A DNA stretch of 20,406 bases from NCBI GenBank assembly GCA_016190205.1, contig JACPQZ010000044.1:1-20406 (forward strand). The letters run 5' to 3'. Below, piece after piece: positions 1 through 7,248 of this stretch (position 1 is the first letter of the stretch; every line of letters starts with the position of its first letter). The notes beneath the pieces are model-generated. The model was not told where the DNA came from. It did not search any database and saw only the letters and a program-made list of their open reading frames with translations. Origin of the DNA: Candidatus Omnitrophota bacterium. GTDB taxonomy: Bacteria > Omnitrophota > JACPQZ01. Position numbers and translations under genes: made by a program.

Positions 1-84
1 GACGAAGAGGACGTCCTCTCCCTCGCGCTTGCGTTAAAGTTTATCGTCTCGCAGGAGGGGAACATGGCAGGCGTGGCGCAGTGA
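1..84 (+). CDS. 3' end of an unidentified gene (partial)
   Basis: Frame 1 is open from the window edge and encodes 27 residues ending LKFIVSQEGNMAGVAQ before TGA at 82-84. The next gene can start at GTG 81, giving a 4-nt GTGA overlap typical of co-translated genes, so this is probably the real end of an upstream operon member. Because the next product looks like a pilus or type II secretion accessory protein, the missing gene may belong to the same apparatus. The fragment carries no recognisable motif and I cannot name it. Confidence 0.5.
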   Translation, partial: DEEDVLSLALALKFIVSQEGNMAGVAQ

Positions 85-590
85 ACCTGGGGCCTAACAA
101 GGGGCCTATGATCAGGCTCGGCGCCGCCGTGCTTATCCTGATTTTCATTCTCCTGGGTAATATGAGTAGAACCCGCGGGAAAGCGGCGCCCCCGCGTCCG
201 CCCGAGACGCAGGCTGTGGAAGCGGAGCGGGCAGGGCTGACGAAGCCCATCCCTCCGCCCAGAGAGATCACTCCTGAAATCGAAGCCGTCCTGGCCCGCG
301 TGGGGAGGGTAGACCCCTTTCGCGTTCCGTCGGCGGACGAAGCCAGTCCTATTAAGGTAATCTCTCCCGGCGGGCTCGTGCTTGAGGGAATCATCTTAGA
401 CGGCGAGGAGCGCCTGGCGATTGTCAACAACCGGATCGTGGCCGAAGGCGAGATCGTGGCAGGCCGTAAGATTCTTAAGATAGAAGACGAAAAGATACGG
501 GTGGATGACAAGGGAAGCGAGATCATCATCCGGCTTGTGCCGCGGGAGGAAGAGCGGCGGGTTCCTCGGGTACGCCCGGAGCAAGATTAG
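81..590 (+). CDS. PilP/GspC-like membrane-anchored periplasmic protein
   Basis: The protein has 169 residues from GTG 81, or 160 from ATG 108, which has AAGGGG a few bases upstream. A single hydrophobic segment (MIRLGAAVLILIFILLG, about residues 10-26) is followed by a Pro/Arg-rich linker and a C-terminal beta-rich region (about 70-155) with the pattern VGRVDPFRVP...GLVLEGIILDGEERLAIVNNRIVAEGEIVAGRKILKI split over several strands. An 'RDPF' entry followed by 'L.GI..... A.I....V..G..V.....' is typical of the homology region of PilP and GspC, which connect inner-membrane and outer-membrane parts of type IV pilus and type II secretion machines. The family call is by pattern only. It lies 2 nt before the next gene, in an apparent operon. 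Confidence 0.5.
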   Translation: MNLGPNKGPMIRLGAAVLILIFILLGNMSRTRGKAAPPRPPETQAVEAERAGLTKPIPPPREITPEIEAVLARVGRVDPFRVPSADEASPIKVISPGGLVLEGIILDGEERLAIVNNRIVAEGEIVAGRKILKIEDEKIRVDDKGSEIIIRLVPREEERRVPRVRPEQD

Positions 591-592
591 CG

Positions 593-2290
593 GTGCGCCG
601 CAGTTGGGTGCTTCTACTTTTGGGTCTCTTGGGCGCCGCCGTGTATTCAAACGCCCTGTCAGGTGCCTTCCTCGGCGACGACTCCACCCTGATCGTTCAA
701 AACCCCCTCGTCAAGAACTGGCGGTTCATCCCGCAAATTTTCATATCTTCCTATGAAGGACAGGGCGTGTACTGGAGGCCGCTTGCCATTTTTTCGCACG
801 CGCTCGAGTACCCCGTGTGGGGCCTCAACCCTTTGGGTTACCACCTCACGAATAGTGTCCTCCATGTCGCGAACTCCTTTCTGATTTACCTTCTGGTCAG
901 CCGGCTCTTCGGGCGTCCATCCTGGGCATTCATCACAAGCCTCCTTTTTCTCGTTCATCCCATTCAAACAGAGGAAGTGACCTACATTTCCGGCCGCTGC
1001 GGACTCTTGGCCGCATTTTTCATGCTTGCCGGCCTGATCTTGTATGTTGAGTTCCGCAGGGGGCGGGGAAGGGAATATTATTTGGCATCCATCATATTTT
1101 TTTTGCTGGGCCTATTGTCGAAGGAGTCGGCGGTCGTGTTTCCTTTGGCAGTTGTTTTCCTTGATGCCGTTTGGTTGAAGGCGCGTGGCGCCGGGCTTCT
1201 GCGCCGGATCGCGCCTTTTATGGCGATCCTCGCGGCCTATTTTCTTTGGAGGGGTGTTTTGGGAGTCGCCACAGCGAATCTCTCTGCGGTTCTGCCGGGC
1301 CTTTTGCCGCGCCTCGTGACCATGGCCCAGGTGGTGTTTATGTGGTGGGGGCTTTTGGGAGTCCCCGCCGGGCTTGTTTTGGACCGCACCACACCTCTAG
1401 CCGCGCCGCTCCGTTTGCTGGACGTCTCTCTCTTTACCCTTTTCCTTTTGCTTGTCGGGGGCAGCATTTATTTCGGCCGCCGCTCGCGCCTCGTGCCCTT
1501 TGCCATGTGCTGGTTTTTTATATTTCTGGCCCCTGTACTACAAATCATCCCCGTCACCGTCCAGGGCGCGCTCTTTACGCCGGAACATTTTCTCTATCTC
1601 CCCTCCGCCGGATTTTTTCTCCTTCTGGGGTCACATTATCATATCGGGGCTCTCGTCCTTCTGGGGTCAGGTCTTGCATTATCATATCGGGGCTCTCGCG
1701 GGCGCAAGATCGCGTGCGGCGCACTCGTCTTCGCCCTCGTGGTTTCATACGCTGCCGTAACAGTAAGACGTAATGTTGACTGGAGGGATCCCCGTACCCT
1801 TTATTCCCTCACTGTGCGGCAGTCACCACAGAGCGCCCGGGCGCATGTCCACTTAGGTCTTGCGCAACAGGCGCGCGGTGATTCCGAGGGGGCAGCCCAG
1901 AGTTTTCAAGAGGCCCTTCGTCTCAAACCCGATTACGTCCTGGCCCACAATAACCTGGGGATTGCGCTCGTACACATGGGCAAAGATGAGGACGCGCTCG
2001 CGGCATTTGGGGAGGCCCTGCGCTGGAATGCAGGGGCCGCCGAACCTCACAATAACATTGGCTACCTGATGAGCAAAAGGGGCGAGTGGGAGCTTGCCCT
2101 CAAGTCCTATGAGAACGCCATCCACGCTGAGCCTTATGGCGTGTCCGCACACAATAATCTCGGGACTCTTTTTTTCAAACAGGGCGACGTGGTCAGGGCC
2201 GAGGCGGAGTGGGAGCGGGCCGTAACCCTTGATCCCGACTACCTTCCGGCCCGTGAGAATTTGGCCCGTTTGCGGAGCGGGGGAATGTGA
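593..2290 (+). CDS. TMTC/GT-C-like membrane glycosyltransferase with C-terminal TPRs
   Basis: The protein has 565 residues from GTG 593, 2 nt after the previous stop. The N-terminal two thirds are polytopic, with about ten hydrophobic segments. A conserved acidic pair in the first external loop (FLGDD, D29-D30) and motifs such as YWRPL, HLTNSVLHVANS, HPIQTEEVTYISGR and LLSKESAVVFPL match bacterial relatives of the TMTC O-mannosyltransferases, GT-C enzymes that use lipid-linked sugars. From about residue 410 there are four TPR units (AHVHLGLAQQARGD..., AHNNLGIALVHMGK..., PHNNIGYLMSKRGE..., AHNNLGTLFFKQGD...). An adjacent mannose-1-phosphate guanylyltransferase fits a mannosylation role, which is inference. 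Oddly, a tandemly duplicated mobile-element end (1620-1698) is translated in frame in the last membrane region as GSHYHIGALVLLGSG and so on. Confidence 0.75.
   Translation: MRRSWVLLLLGLLGAAVYSNALSGAFLGDDSTLIVQNPLVKNWRFIPQIFISSYEGQGVYWRPLAIFSHALEYPVWGLNPLGYHLTNSVLHVANSFLIYLLVSRLFGRPSWAFITSLLFLVHPIQTEEVTYISGRCGLLAAFFMLAGLILYVEFRRGRGREYYLASIIFFLLGLLSKESAVVFPLAVVFLDAVWLKARGAGLLRRIAPFMAILAAYFLWRGVLGVATANLSAVLPGLLPRLVTMAQVVFMWWGLLGVPAGLVLDRTTPLAAPLRLLDVSLFTLFLLLVGGSIYFGRRSRLVPFAMCWFFIFLAPVLQIIPVTVQGALFTPEHFLYLPSAGFFLLLGSHYHIGALVLLGSGLALSYRGSRGRKIACGALVFALVVSYAAVTVRRNVDWRDPRTLYSLTVRQSPQSARAHVHLGLAQQARGDSEGAAQSFQEALRLKPDYVLAHNNLGIALVHMGKDEDALAAFGEALRWNAGAAEPHNNIGYLMSKRGEWELALKSYENAIHAEPYGVSAHNNLGTLFFKQGDVVRAEAEWERAVTLDPDYLPARENLARLRSGGM
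1620..1698 (+). repeat. Tandemly duplicated solo left end of the RAYT element, inside a gene
   Basis: Two tandem units, 1620-1655 (36 nt) and 1656-1698 (43 nt), both begin TCCTTCTGGGGTCA and end CATTATCATATCGGGGCTCTCG (written here as two parts: CATTATCATAT, CGGGGCTCTCG). Unit 2 carries an extra GGTCTTG and so contains a full end sequence at 1663-1687, differing at one base from the left terminus of the RAYT element at 10148-10172. Unit 1 looks like the same unit with that 7-nt piece deleted. No matching right end follows, so this is a solo end. The open reading frame of the glycosyltransferase runs through it. Confidence 0.8.
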
Positions 2291-3195
2291 TGAGGCATTT
2301 TGCTCTTATTCTCGCGGGGGGAGCAGGTGAGCGTTTGAGTCCCTTATCCACGCCGGAAAGACCTAAGCAATTCCTCACGTTCTACGGAGGCGCATCGCTC
2401 ATTCAGCATACGTGGCGCCGGGTCCGGAAGCACTTTGATTCCAGCCAAATTTATGTCGCCACAAATAAGAGATACTCTGCCCTGGTGTTTGAACAGCTCC
2501 CAGAGCTTGAGCCGAATCTTGTGATCCTAGAGAGTCAGAAAAAGAATACGGCGCCGTGCATGGCCCTTGTGTCGTGGCTCGTGTTTCAAAGAGACCGCGA
2601 ATCCGTGCTCTCTGTATTTGCCTCGGATCACTATATCGGAAATGAGGTGCGATTCGCGCAAGCGGTCAGCGAAGGGCGGGAGGGCGCAGGGCGCACGGGC
2701 AAGCTCGTGGTGGGCGGAACAAGTCCCACGCGGCCCGCAACGGAATACGGGTACGTCCGACTCAAAACCGGCACCGCGGTACCTGGTACCGCGGTGCCGG
2801 GATCGATCGGGCTGTATGGGGTCGAGGCCTTCGTGGAAAAGCCGGATGAAAAAACGGCGGCCCGCTACGTTCGGGAGCGCCGTTATTTGTGGAATTGCGG
2901 GCCTTTTTTTTGGAAGACCCGTGTCATGCTGGGCGAGGTCCAAGAGCATCTACCCCGACTTTATAAACAGCTGGAGACTGTGATAGGACAAACGGGCTTA
3001 CCTTCACAACGTGCCCTAGACCAGTACTTTGATACGGCAGAAGAGAGCTCGATTGATCATGGTGTCTTTGAGAAGTCCCGCAACGTCATGGTGCTCACAT
3101 GTGACCTTGACTGGAGTGACCTGGGCTCTCTTGAAGTCCTGCGTACCATGGCCGCTGACGGCAAAGTTGATCTTAATAAATTTGCATACCCTTAG
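2290..3195 (+). CDS. manC: Mannose-1-phosphate guanylyltransferase (GDP-mannose pyrophosphorylase)
   Basis: This enzyme makes GDP-mannose from mannose-1-phosphate and GTP in the cytoplasm, feeding glycan synthesis. ATG 2290 overlaps the previous stop (TGATG); GTG 2287 is an alternative. The nucleotidyltransferase signature AGGAGERLSPLS...RPKQF (residues 9-28) is intact. Further family motifs are FASDHYI, ATEYGYVR, FVEKPD, WNCGPFFW and SIDHGVFEKS ending DLDWSDLGS. At 301 residues it is the catalytic domain only, somewhat shorter than usual, with no C-terminal isomerase domain. A palindrome-encoded insert TGTAVPGTAVPG sits in the loop between YGYVR and the VEAFVEKP strand, a surface position. 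Translational coupling to the glycosyltransferase suggests that the two act together. Confidence 0.85.
   Translation: MRHFALILAGGAGERLSPLSTPERPKQFLTFYGGASLIQHTWRRVRKHFDSSQIYVATNKRYSALVFEQLPELEPNLVILESQKKNTAPCMALVSWLVFQRDRESVLSVFASDHYIGNEVRFAQAVSEGREGAGRTGKLVVGGTSPTRPATEYGYVRLKTGTAVPGTAVPGSIGLYGVEAFVEKPDEKTAARYVRERRYLWNCGPFFWKTRVMLGEVQEHLPRLYKQLETVIGQTGLPSQRALDQYFDTAEESSIDHGVFEKSRNVMVLTCDLDWSDLGSLEVLRTMAADGKVDLNKFAYP
2768..2800 (+). repeat. Perfect 33-nt palindrome inserted in manC
   Basis: Two 16-nt arms (CCGGCACCGCGGTACC and its exact reverse complement) flank a single T at 2784. The sequence is also an imperfect direct repeat (ACCGCGGTACC, ACCGCGGTGCC) and is translated as TAVPGTAVPG. Fourteen bases, GTACCAGGTACCGC on the opposite strand, recur exactly at 9528-9541, so this is probably a copy of a dispersed REP-like hairpin and not native manC sequence. 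Confidence 0.8.
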
Positions 3196-3221
3196 CGGGT
3201 CCGTGTCTAGCGCGCCGTCTC

Positions 3222-3230
3222 TGTTATAAT
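3222..3230 (+). promoter_or_regulatory. Extended -10 promoter for the malic enzyme gene
   Basis: TGTTATAAT is a perfect TATAAT (3225-3230) with the TGn extension. No good -35 lies 17 nt upstream, as expected for extended -10 promoters. It sits in the gap after manC and about 57 nt before the malic enzyme start, which has GGAGG at 3274-3278 with 8 nt spacing. Confidence 0.6.
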
Positions 3231-3286
3231 ATCTTCATCGGGCACCGGAGTTAAAACGCGTAAGAGCTCGGCTGGAGGATTACTCA

Positions 3287-4726
3287 ATGCATGATCAGGC
3301 CCCTTATTCAAACTACAGGTTAACAGCACGTCTTGTGCTTGAAAACAAACCGGGGGTATTTGCCTCGGTGGTGTCGCTGCTTGCGGAGGAGAAGGCAAAC
3401 TTGGGCGCTGTAGACCTTGTGGAGGCCACCCGCGACAAGATGGTGCGCGACATCACGTTCGATGTGTCTAATGAGGAACACGGCAAAAAGGTGCTGGCCC
3501 GTTTGGGCGGGCTCGAGCGGATAAAACTCGTCTCGGCATCCGACCGCATCTTCCTGCTGCATTTGGGCGGGAAGATTCAGGTGCAGGGTAAGGTGCCGCT
3601 CAAGACGCGTAATCAGCTTTCGATGGCCTATACCCCAGGGGTGGCGCGGGTCTCTCAAGCAATCGCGGAAGAGCCTTCCAAGGCCTACGTCCTTACGGTC
3701 AAAAGCAATAGCGTGGCGGTCGTGAGCGACGGTTCCGCTATTTTGGGGATTGGCAACCTGGGCCCTCTGGCAGCTCTCCCTGTCATGGAAGGAAAGGCCA
3801 TGATCTTCAAGGAGTTTGCCGGGATAGACGCCTGGCCCATTTGTCTAGCCACTCAGGATGTGGAGGAGATTATTCGGACTGTGCAGGTGATTGCCCCTGT
3901 CTTTGGCGGCATCAATCTGGAAGACATCAGCGCACCCCGCTGTTTTGAGGTCGAAGAGCGCCTCAAGGAGCTTTTGGATATTCCTGTGATGCACGACGAT
4001 CAGCACGGGACCGCCGTGGTCACCCTGGCGGCCTTGACCAACGCGCTCAAGCTCGTCAAAAAAGATATTAGAAAAATCCGCGTGGTGGTGAGCGGGATTG
4101 GAGCGGCAGGAGTGGCCTGCAGCCGTATCCTGATCGCCGCGGGTGTTGAGAATCTGGTGGCTGCGAACCGCAAAGGGATTGTGCTTACGGCTCAAGGGGC
4201 GGGGCTTGCGGCGGCCCGCAGGGATTTCATGTCCTGTATCCACAGGGATAATCCCGTGATGAGCCTCAAGGAGGCGATCAAAGGGGCGGATGTTTTCATC
4301 GGGGTTTCTGCAGCAAATCTACTGACGGCGAGCGATCTGGAACAGATGAGCCAGGACCGGATCGTCTTTGCCATGGCCAATCCCGATCCCGAGGTGGAAC
4401 CTATCAAGGCCCTCAAGGTCTGCCGTGTCTTTGCGACGGGCCGCTCTGATTTTCCGAATCAGATCAATAATGCCCTGGCCTTTCCCGGCATCTTCCGCGG
4501 CGCCCTGAACGTCAGGGCGAGCAAAATCAACGAGGCCATGAAGGTGGCCGCGGCCCAGGCCATTGCCGATCTCATTGCGCCGGAGCAGTTGAGCGAAGAA
4601 TACGTTATTCCCAGCATCTTTGACAAGCGGGTCGTCGACGCGGTGTCTAAGGCCGTGGCGCGCGCCGCCGTCCAAACTGGCGTGGCCCGCAAAAGGTTGC
4701 CGGAAGGGGACGAGGCCGAGAGGTAA
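3287..4726 (+). CDS. ACT-domain malic enzyme (NAD(P)-dependent, decarboxylating)
   Basis: This enzyme oxidatively decarboxylates malate to pyruvate and CO2, linking the C4 acid pool to pyruvate. It has 479 residues from ATG 3287 with a good Shine-Dalgarno. Residues about 12-84 form an ACT regulatory domain (TARLVLENKPGVFASVVSLLAEEKANL). The malic enzyme N-terminal domain follows with AYTPGVARV, SDGSAILGIGNLG, EGKAMIFKEFAGI, CLATQD, INLEDISAP and the metal-binding HDDQHGTA. The NAD-binding domain carries SGIGAAGVAC near residues 268-277 and ends with FANPDPE-like and NNALAFPGIFRGAL motifs. The ACT fusion suggests allosteric control by a small ligand, identity unknown. Cofactor preference cannot be read from the sequence. 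All core motifs are intact. Confidence 0.92.
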   Translation: MHDQAPYSNYRLTARLVLENKPGVFASVVSLLAEEKANLGAVDLVEATRDKMVRDITFDVSNEEHGKKVLARLGGLERIKLVSASDRIFLLHLGGKIQVQGKVPLKTRNQLSMAYTPGVARVSQAIAEEPSKAYVLTVKSNSVAVVSDGSAILGIGNLGPLAALPVMEGKAMIFKEFAGIDAWPICLATQDVEEIIRTVQVIAPVFGGINLEDISAPRCFEVEERLKELLDIPVMHDDQHGTAVVTLAALTNALKLVKKDIRKIRVVVSGIGAAGVACSRILIAAGVENLVAANRKGIVLTAQGAGLAAARRDFMSCIHRDNPVMSLKEAIKGADVFIGVSAANLLTASDLEQMSQDRIVFAMANPDPEVEPIKALKVCRVFATGRSDFPNQINNALAFPGIFRGALNVRASKINEAMKVAAAQAIADLIAPEQLSEEYVIPSIFDKRVVDAVSKAVARAAVQTGVARKRLPEGDEAER

Positions 4727-4753
4727 AGGAGTGGGTCATAGTGATTACATCCC

Positions 4754-5299
4754 ATGAGTGAAGAACTGGATGTTCTGAAAACAGTCACCGGTCGCCTTCA
4801 GACGAGTAAGATTCCTTATATGATCACGGGCTCCATCGCGGCTAATTTTTACTCCGTGCCTCGTATGACAAGAGACATCGACGTCGTGGTTGAAATCATG
4901 AATGAAGATGTGAATCGCCTGGTATCGCTTTTCGAGAAAGATTTTTACATAGAGCGCGGAGCAGTCGAAGAAGCAATCGCTGTAAGAGGAATGTTTAACA
5001 TCATTCACAATGCTTATGTGCTCAAGGTTGATTTCATCGTCCGGAAGGACTCGGCCTTTCGGGAGCTCGAATTTGGAAGGCGCCGCAAAATCGAACTTGA
5101 GGGCGTGCCCATGTGGATCGTAAGTCCGGAAGATCTCATCCTCTCCAAACTCTTTTGGGCCAAGGAGAGCTCTTCAGAAATGCAGATTAAAGATGTAGAA
5201 AACCTACTGCGAATGGTCTCCGACCTTGACGTTTCTTACATTGAGCACTGGGTTTCTTCACTGGGACTTGAAGACATTTATCAGATGGCGAGGCAATGA
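4754..5299 (+). CDS. Nucleotidyltransferase-fold protein of a two-gene pair
   Basis: The protein has 181 residues. A minimal nucleotidyltransferase core is visible: GS at residues 26-27 (ITGSIAANF), the acidic pair D41 and D43 in RMTRDIDVVVEI, and a third acidic residue D93 in LKVDFIV. These are the metal-binding positions of the Pol-beta-type fold. WIVSPEDLILSKLFWAK is the shared C-terminal helix pattern of AbiEii/DUF6036-type proteins. The substrate is unknown; relatives include toxin-antitoxin nucleotidyltransferases and uncharacterised proteins. The stop overlaps the next start by ATGA, so the two are co-translated. The start is chosen on homology, since AAAGGAG at 4727 is too distant. 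Expression may come by read-through from the malic enzyme gene. Confidence 0.75.
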   Translation: MSEELDVLKTVTGRLQTSKIPYMITGSIAANFYSVPRMTRDIDVVVEIMNEDVNRLVSLFEKDFYIERGAVEEAIAVRGMFNIIHNAYVLKVDFIVRKDSAFRELEFGRRRKIELEGVPMWIVSPEDLILSKLFWAKESSSEMQIKDVENLLRMVSDLDVSYIEHWVSSLGLEDIYQMARQ

Positions 5300-5562
5300 C
5301 CGATACACCGCCTGCGATTGCAGCAAAGATGGAAGATATGCTCCGTCAGAAGACCCCCGTCGAGCGACTGTTGATGGGGTGTTCCATGTTTGACCTGTCC
5401 AAGAGACTGGTCAAACTTTCGATCTCGCGCATGAATCCCACAGTGGCCCCCGCGCGCCTTCAATGGGAAGTATTCTTGAGGTTTTACGGACATGAGTTTA
5501 GTCCCGCCAGCCGTAAAAAGATTCACCGGCATTTTACGCAGCAGGACGCTAAATGTTCGTAA
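5296..5562 (+). CDS. Small conserved partner protein of the nucleotidyltransferase
   Basis: An 88-residue protein whose ATG (5296) overlaps the upstream stop by 4 nt. The centre reads TPVERLLMGCSMFDLSKRLVKLSI, given here in two parts: the RLLMGCSMFD motif near residues 24-33, then a helix. The middle resembles a short helical family often seen directly behind such nucleotidyltransferases, as far as I recall. It lacks the R-x4-6-H motif expected of a HEPN toxin, so a classical MNT/HEPN pair is not supported. The C-terminal part (LQWEVFLRFYGHEFSP...KKIHRHF) is basic. No function can be assigned; a modulator or partner of the nucleotidyltransferase is an inference from coupling. Confidence 0.7.
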   Translation: MTDTPPAIAAKMEDMLRQKTPVERLLMGCSMFDLSKRLVKLSISRMNPTVAPARLQWEVFLRFYGHEFSPASRKKIHRHFTQQDAKCS

Positions 5563-5609
5563 GTGCGGGTGAGAGCCCAGTTGTTTACTTACTCATGCGG
5601 GAATGACGT

Positions 5610-6797
5610 ATGCAGCCAGCATCCTTGCCGCAATCCGAACCCGTTCCGTGTAGCCTGACCGAATTCCTGGGCTATTTTCTCTACCTGGGGGCCTGCGGTT
5701 TTGGAGGGCCGATTGCGCTGGCTGGCTATATGCAGCAAGATTTGGTCGAAAAGCGCCGATGGATTGCGAAACAAGACTACGTGGACGGTTTAGCTCTGGC
5801 GCAATTAGCGCCTGGTCCATTGGCCGCGCAGTTGGCGATGTATCTCGGTTATGTCCGAGCGGGAACCTTCGGAGCCACGGCGGTGTCGGTGGCCTTTATC
5901 CTGCCGTCGTTCCTCATGGTGCTAGCCATCTCTTGGCTCTATGTCCGGTATGGTGGCTTACCCTGGATGCAAGCTGTGTTCTACGGTGTTGGAGCGGCGG
6001 TCATCGGCATCATCATTCGCTCAGCCTACAAGCTCGTGAATCTGACACTCGGCAAGGACAAGGCGTTATGGGGTATCTGTCTCATTTCAGCCGCGGTTAC
6101 TGCAGCGACACAGACAGAAATCGCCTGGCTGTTTTTCCTGGCAGGGTTCATCTATCTGGCGCTCAACGTCCCTGTCAGCAAATGGTTGACCGCAACAGCG
6201 GCCTCATATGTGGGCTTCCACGGCTTCACTCGTTCGGCTGAGGCGGCTCTGGGAGAGATGGTGCCAGCAACCCATGCCAGGCTCTTAGCGTTTTTTGCGA
6301 AGGCAGGGGCGATGGTATTCGGCAGCGGTCTGGCTATCGTACCATTTCTCTACGGCGGAGTCGTCAAAGAATATCACTGGCTTGGGGAGCGACAATTTAT
6401 GGATGCCGTTGCAGTCGCGATGATCACACCGGGGCCGGTTGTCATTACTGTAGCCTTTATCGGCTATCTTGTCCGTGGGCCAATCGGTGCCTGTCTCGCG
6501 GCGCTTGGCGTTTTTCTTCCGGTGTATCTCTTTGTGGTTATCCCAAGCGGTTGGTTCAAACAACATGCCGCTGATAGAAGGCTCAATGCCTTCATCACCG
6601 GCGTGACGGCGGCGGCCACCGGAGCGATTATCGGGGCATGTGTTGTGCTGACTCAACGGGCCATTATTGATATTCCGACGGCATTGATTGCACTAGCCAC
6701 ACTCACAGCGCTCGTTAAAGTGAAAAAGGCGCCCGAGCCAGCTATCATCCTTGCCGCGGGAGTCCTTGGGCTGCTCTTATTTCCCGGAGTTGAGTAG
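5610..6797 (+). CDS. chrA: ChrA-family chromate transporter (two-domain)
   Basis: A 395-residue integral membrane protein with about ten to twelve hydrophobic segments and two homologous CHR halves. The N-half has FLYLGACGFGGPIALAGYMQ with WIAKQDYVDGLALAQLAPGP. The C-half repeats the pattern as FFAKAGAMVFGSGLAIVPFLY with ERQFMDAVAVAMITPGPVV. This is the signature of long-chain CHR proteins, which expel chromate from the cytoplasm, so the likely role is chromate efflux, though some homologues have other or unknown substrates. The conserved FGG/FGSG and PGP motifs are intact in both halves. It lies alone between the nucleotidyltransferase pair and a mobile-element end, with no chrB or chrR nearby, consistent with acquired accessory DNA. 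Confidence 0.9.
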   Translation: MQPASLPQSEPVPCSLTEFLGYFLYLGACGFGGPIALAGYMQQDLVEKRRWIAKQDYVDGLALAQLAPGPLAAQLAMYLGYVRAGTFGATAVSVAFILPSFLMVLAISWLYVRYGGLPWMQAVFYGVGAAVIGIIIRSAYKLVNLTLGKDKALWGICLISAAVTAATQTEIAWLFFLAGFIYLALNVPVSKWLTATAASYVGFHGFTRSAEAALGEMVPATHARLLAFFAKAGAMVFGSGLAIVPFLYGGVVKEYHWLGERQFMDAVAVAMITPGPVVITVAFIGYLVRGPIGACLAALGVFLPVYLFVVIPSGWFKQHAADRRLNAFITGVTAAATGAIIGACVVLTQRAIIDIPTALIALATLTALVKVKKAPEPAIILAAGVLGLLLFPGVE

Positions 6798-6840
6798 TCT
6801 ATCAAGTTGAGCGTGCCGGGCACCCAGAGGACAGGTCAAG

Positions 6841-6880
6841 TGGAAAAGGGGCATGATGTGATCATGCAAGACCAGACCCC
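6841..6880 (+). repeat. Solo right end of the RAYT element in front of the GIY-YIG gene
   Basis: Forty bases match 11033-11072, the right end of the complete RAYT element, at 36 positions. In this copy GCATGAT (6851-6857) and ATCATGC (6861-6867) form a perfect 7-bp hairpin with a 3-nt loop, whose 3' arm contains a candidate start codon (ATG 6864). A short palindrome GTGCCGGGCAC lies just upstream at 6813-6823. No transposase or opposite end is associated. Confidence 0.8.
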
Positions 6881-7154
6881 AATCGTGAAAATCGGGCGGT
6901 ATAAACCATTTTACGTGTACATGGTCAAATGCAAGGATGGGACGTATTATACGGGCTCGACGAACAACCTCGAGCGCCGTCTCGAATTGCATAATTCCGG
7001 GCATGGCGCGAAATACCTGCGAGGCCGGCGCCCCGTTAGACTGGTTTACAAGAAGCGGTACCGGTCACAGAGCCAGGCATTGAAAGCAGAGGTGCGTATT
7101 AAGACGTTTACTCACGTGCAGAAGATGGGATTAGCGACATGGGGAAGTTTTTAA
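6864..7154 (+). CDS. GIY-YIG nuclease-domain protein (YhbQ/UPF0213-like)
   Basis: From ATG 6864 the product has 96 residues, close to the size of single-domain GIY-YIG proteins. The frame also stays open upstream to TTG 6807. The motif pair appears as FYVYMVKCKDGTYYTGS, followed by NLERRLELHNSGHGAKYLRGRRPVRLVY with the catalytic Arg and the later Glu in ALKAEVRIK. Members of this group bind or cut DNA in repair contexts, but cellular roles are mostly undefined. The first residues MQDQTP derive from the mobile-element end, and the native start may have been lost or may be GTG 6885. The odd N-terminus precedes the domain and should not affect the active site. Confidence 0.82.
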   Translation: MQDQTPIVKIGRYKPFYVYMVKCKDGTYYTGSTNNLERRLELHNSGHGAKYLRGRRPVRLVYKKRYRSQSQALKAEVRIKTFTHVQKMGLATWGSF

Positions 7155-7160
7155 TTCTTC

Positions 7161-7189
7161 TTGAACACCTGCGCTTTTATACGTATAAT
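7161..7189 (+). promoter_or_regulatory. Sigma70-type promoter for the HtrA-like protease gene
   Basis: TTGAAC (7161-7166) and TATAAT (7184-7189) are separated by exactly 17 nt. The start of the next gene is about 60 nt downstream, with AAGGGAG at 7236-7242 and 6 nt spacing. This is one of the two best -35/-10 promoters in the window. Confidence 0.75.
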
Positions 7190-7248
7190 ACCGACCAGTT
7201 GGTATGTAATGGATCGCAGATGAAACTCTTCGCAAAAGGGAGTTCAAC

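Noticed and set aside
1171-1773. A 200-residue alternative + frame inside the glycosyltransferase gene
   Set aside because: It is an out-of-frame shadow; the membrane segments and TPRs are all in the longer frame.
5296-5562. HEPN partner of an MNT/HEPN toxin-antitoxin system
   Set aside because: The R-x4-6-H motif expected of HEPN RNases is absent, and the MGCSMFD core does not fit that fold by eye.
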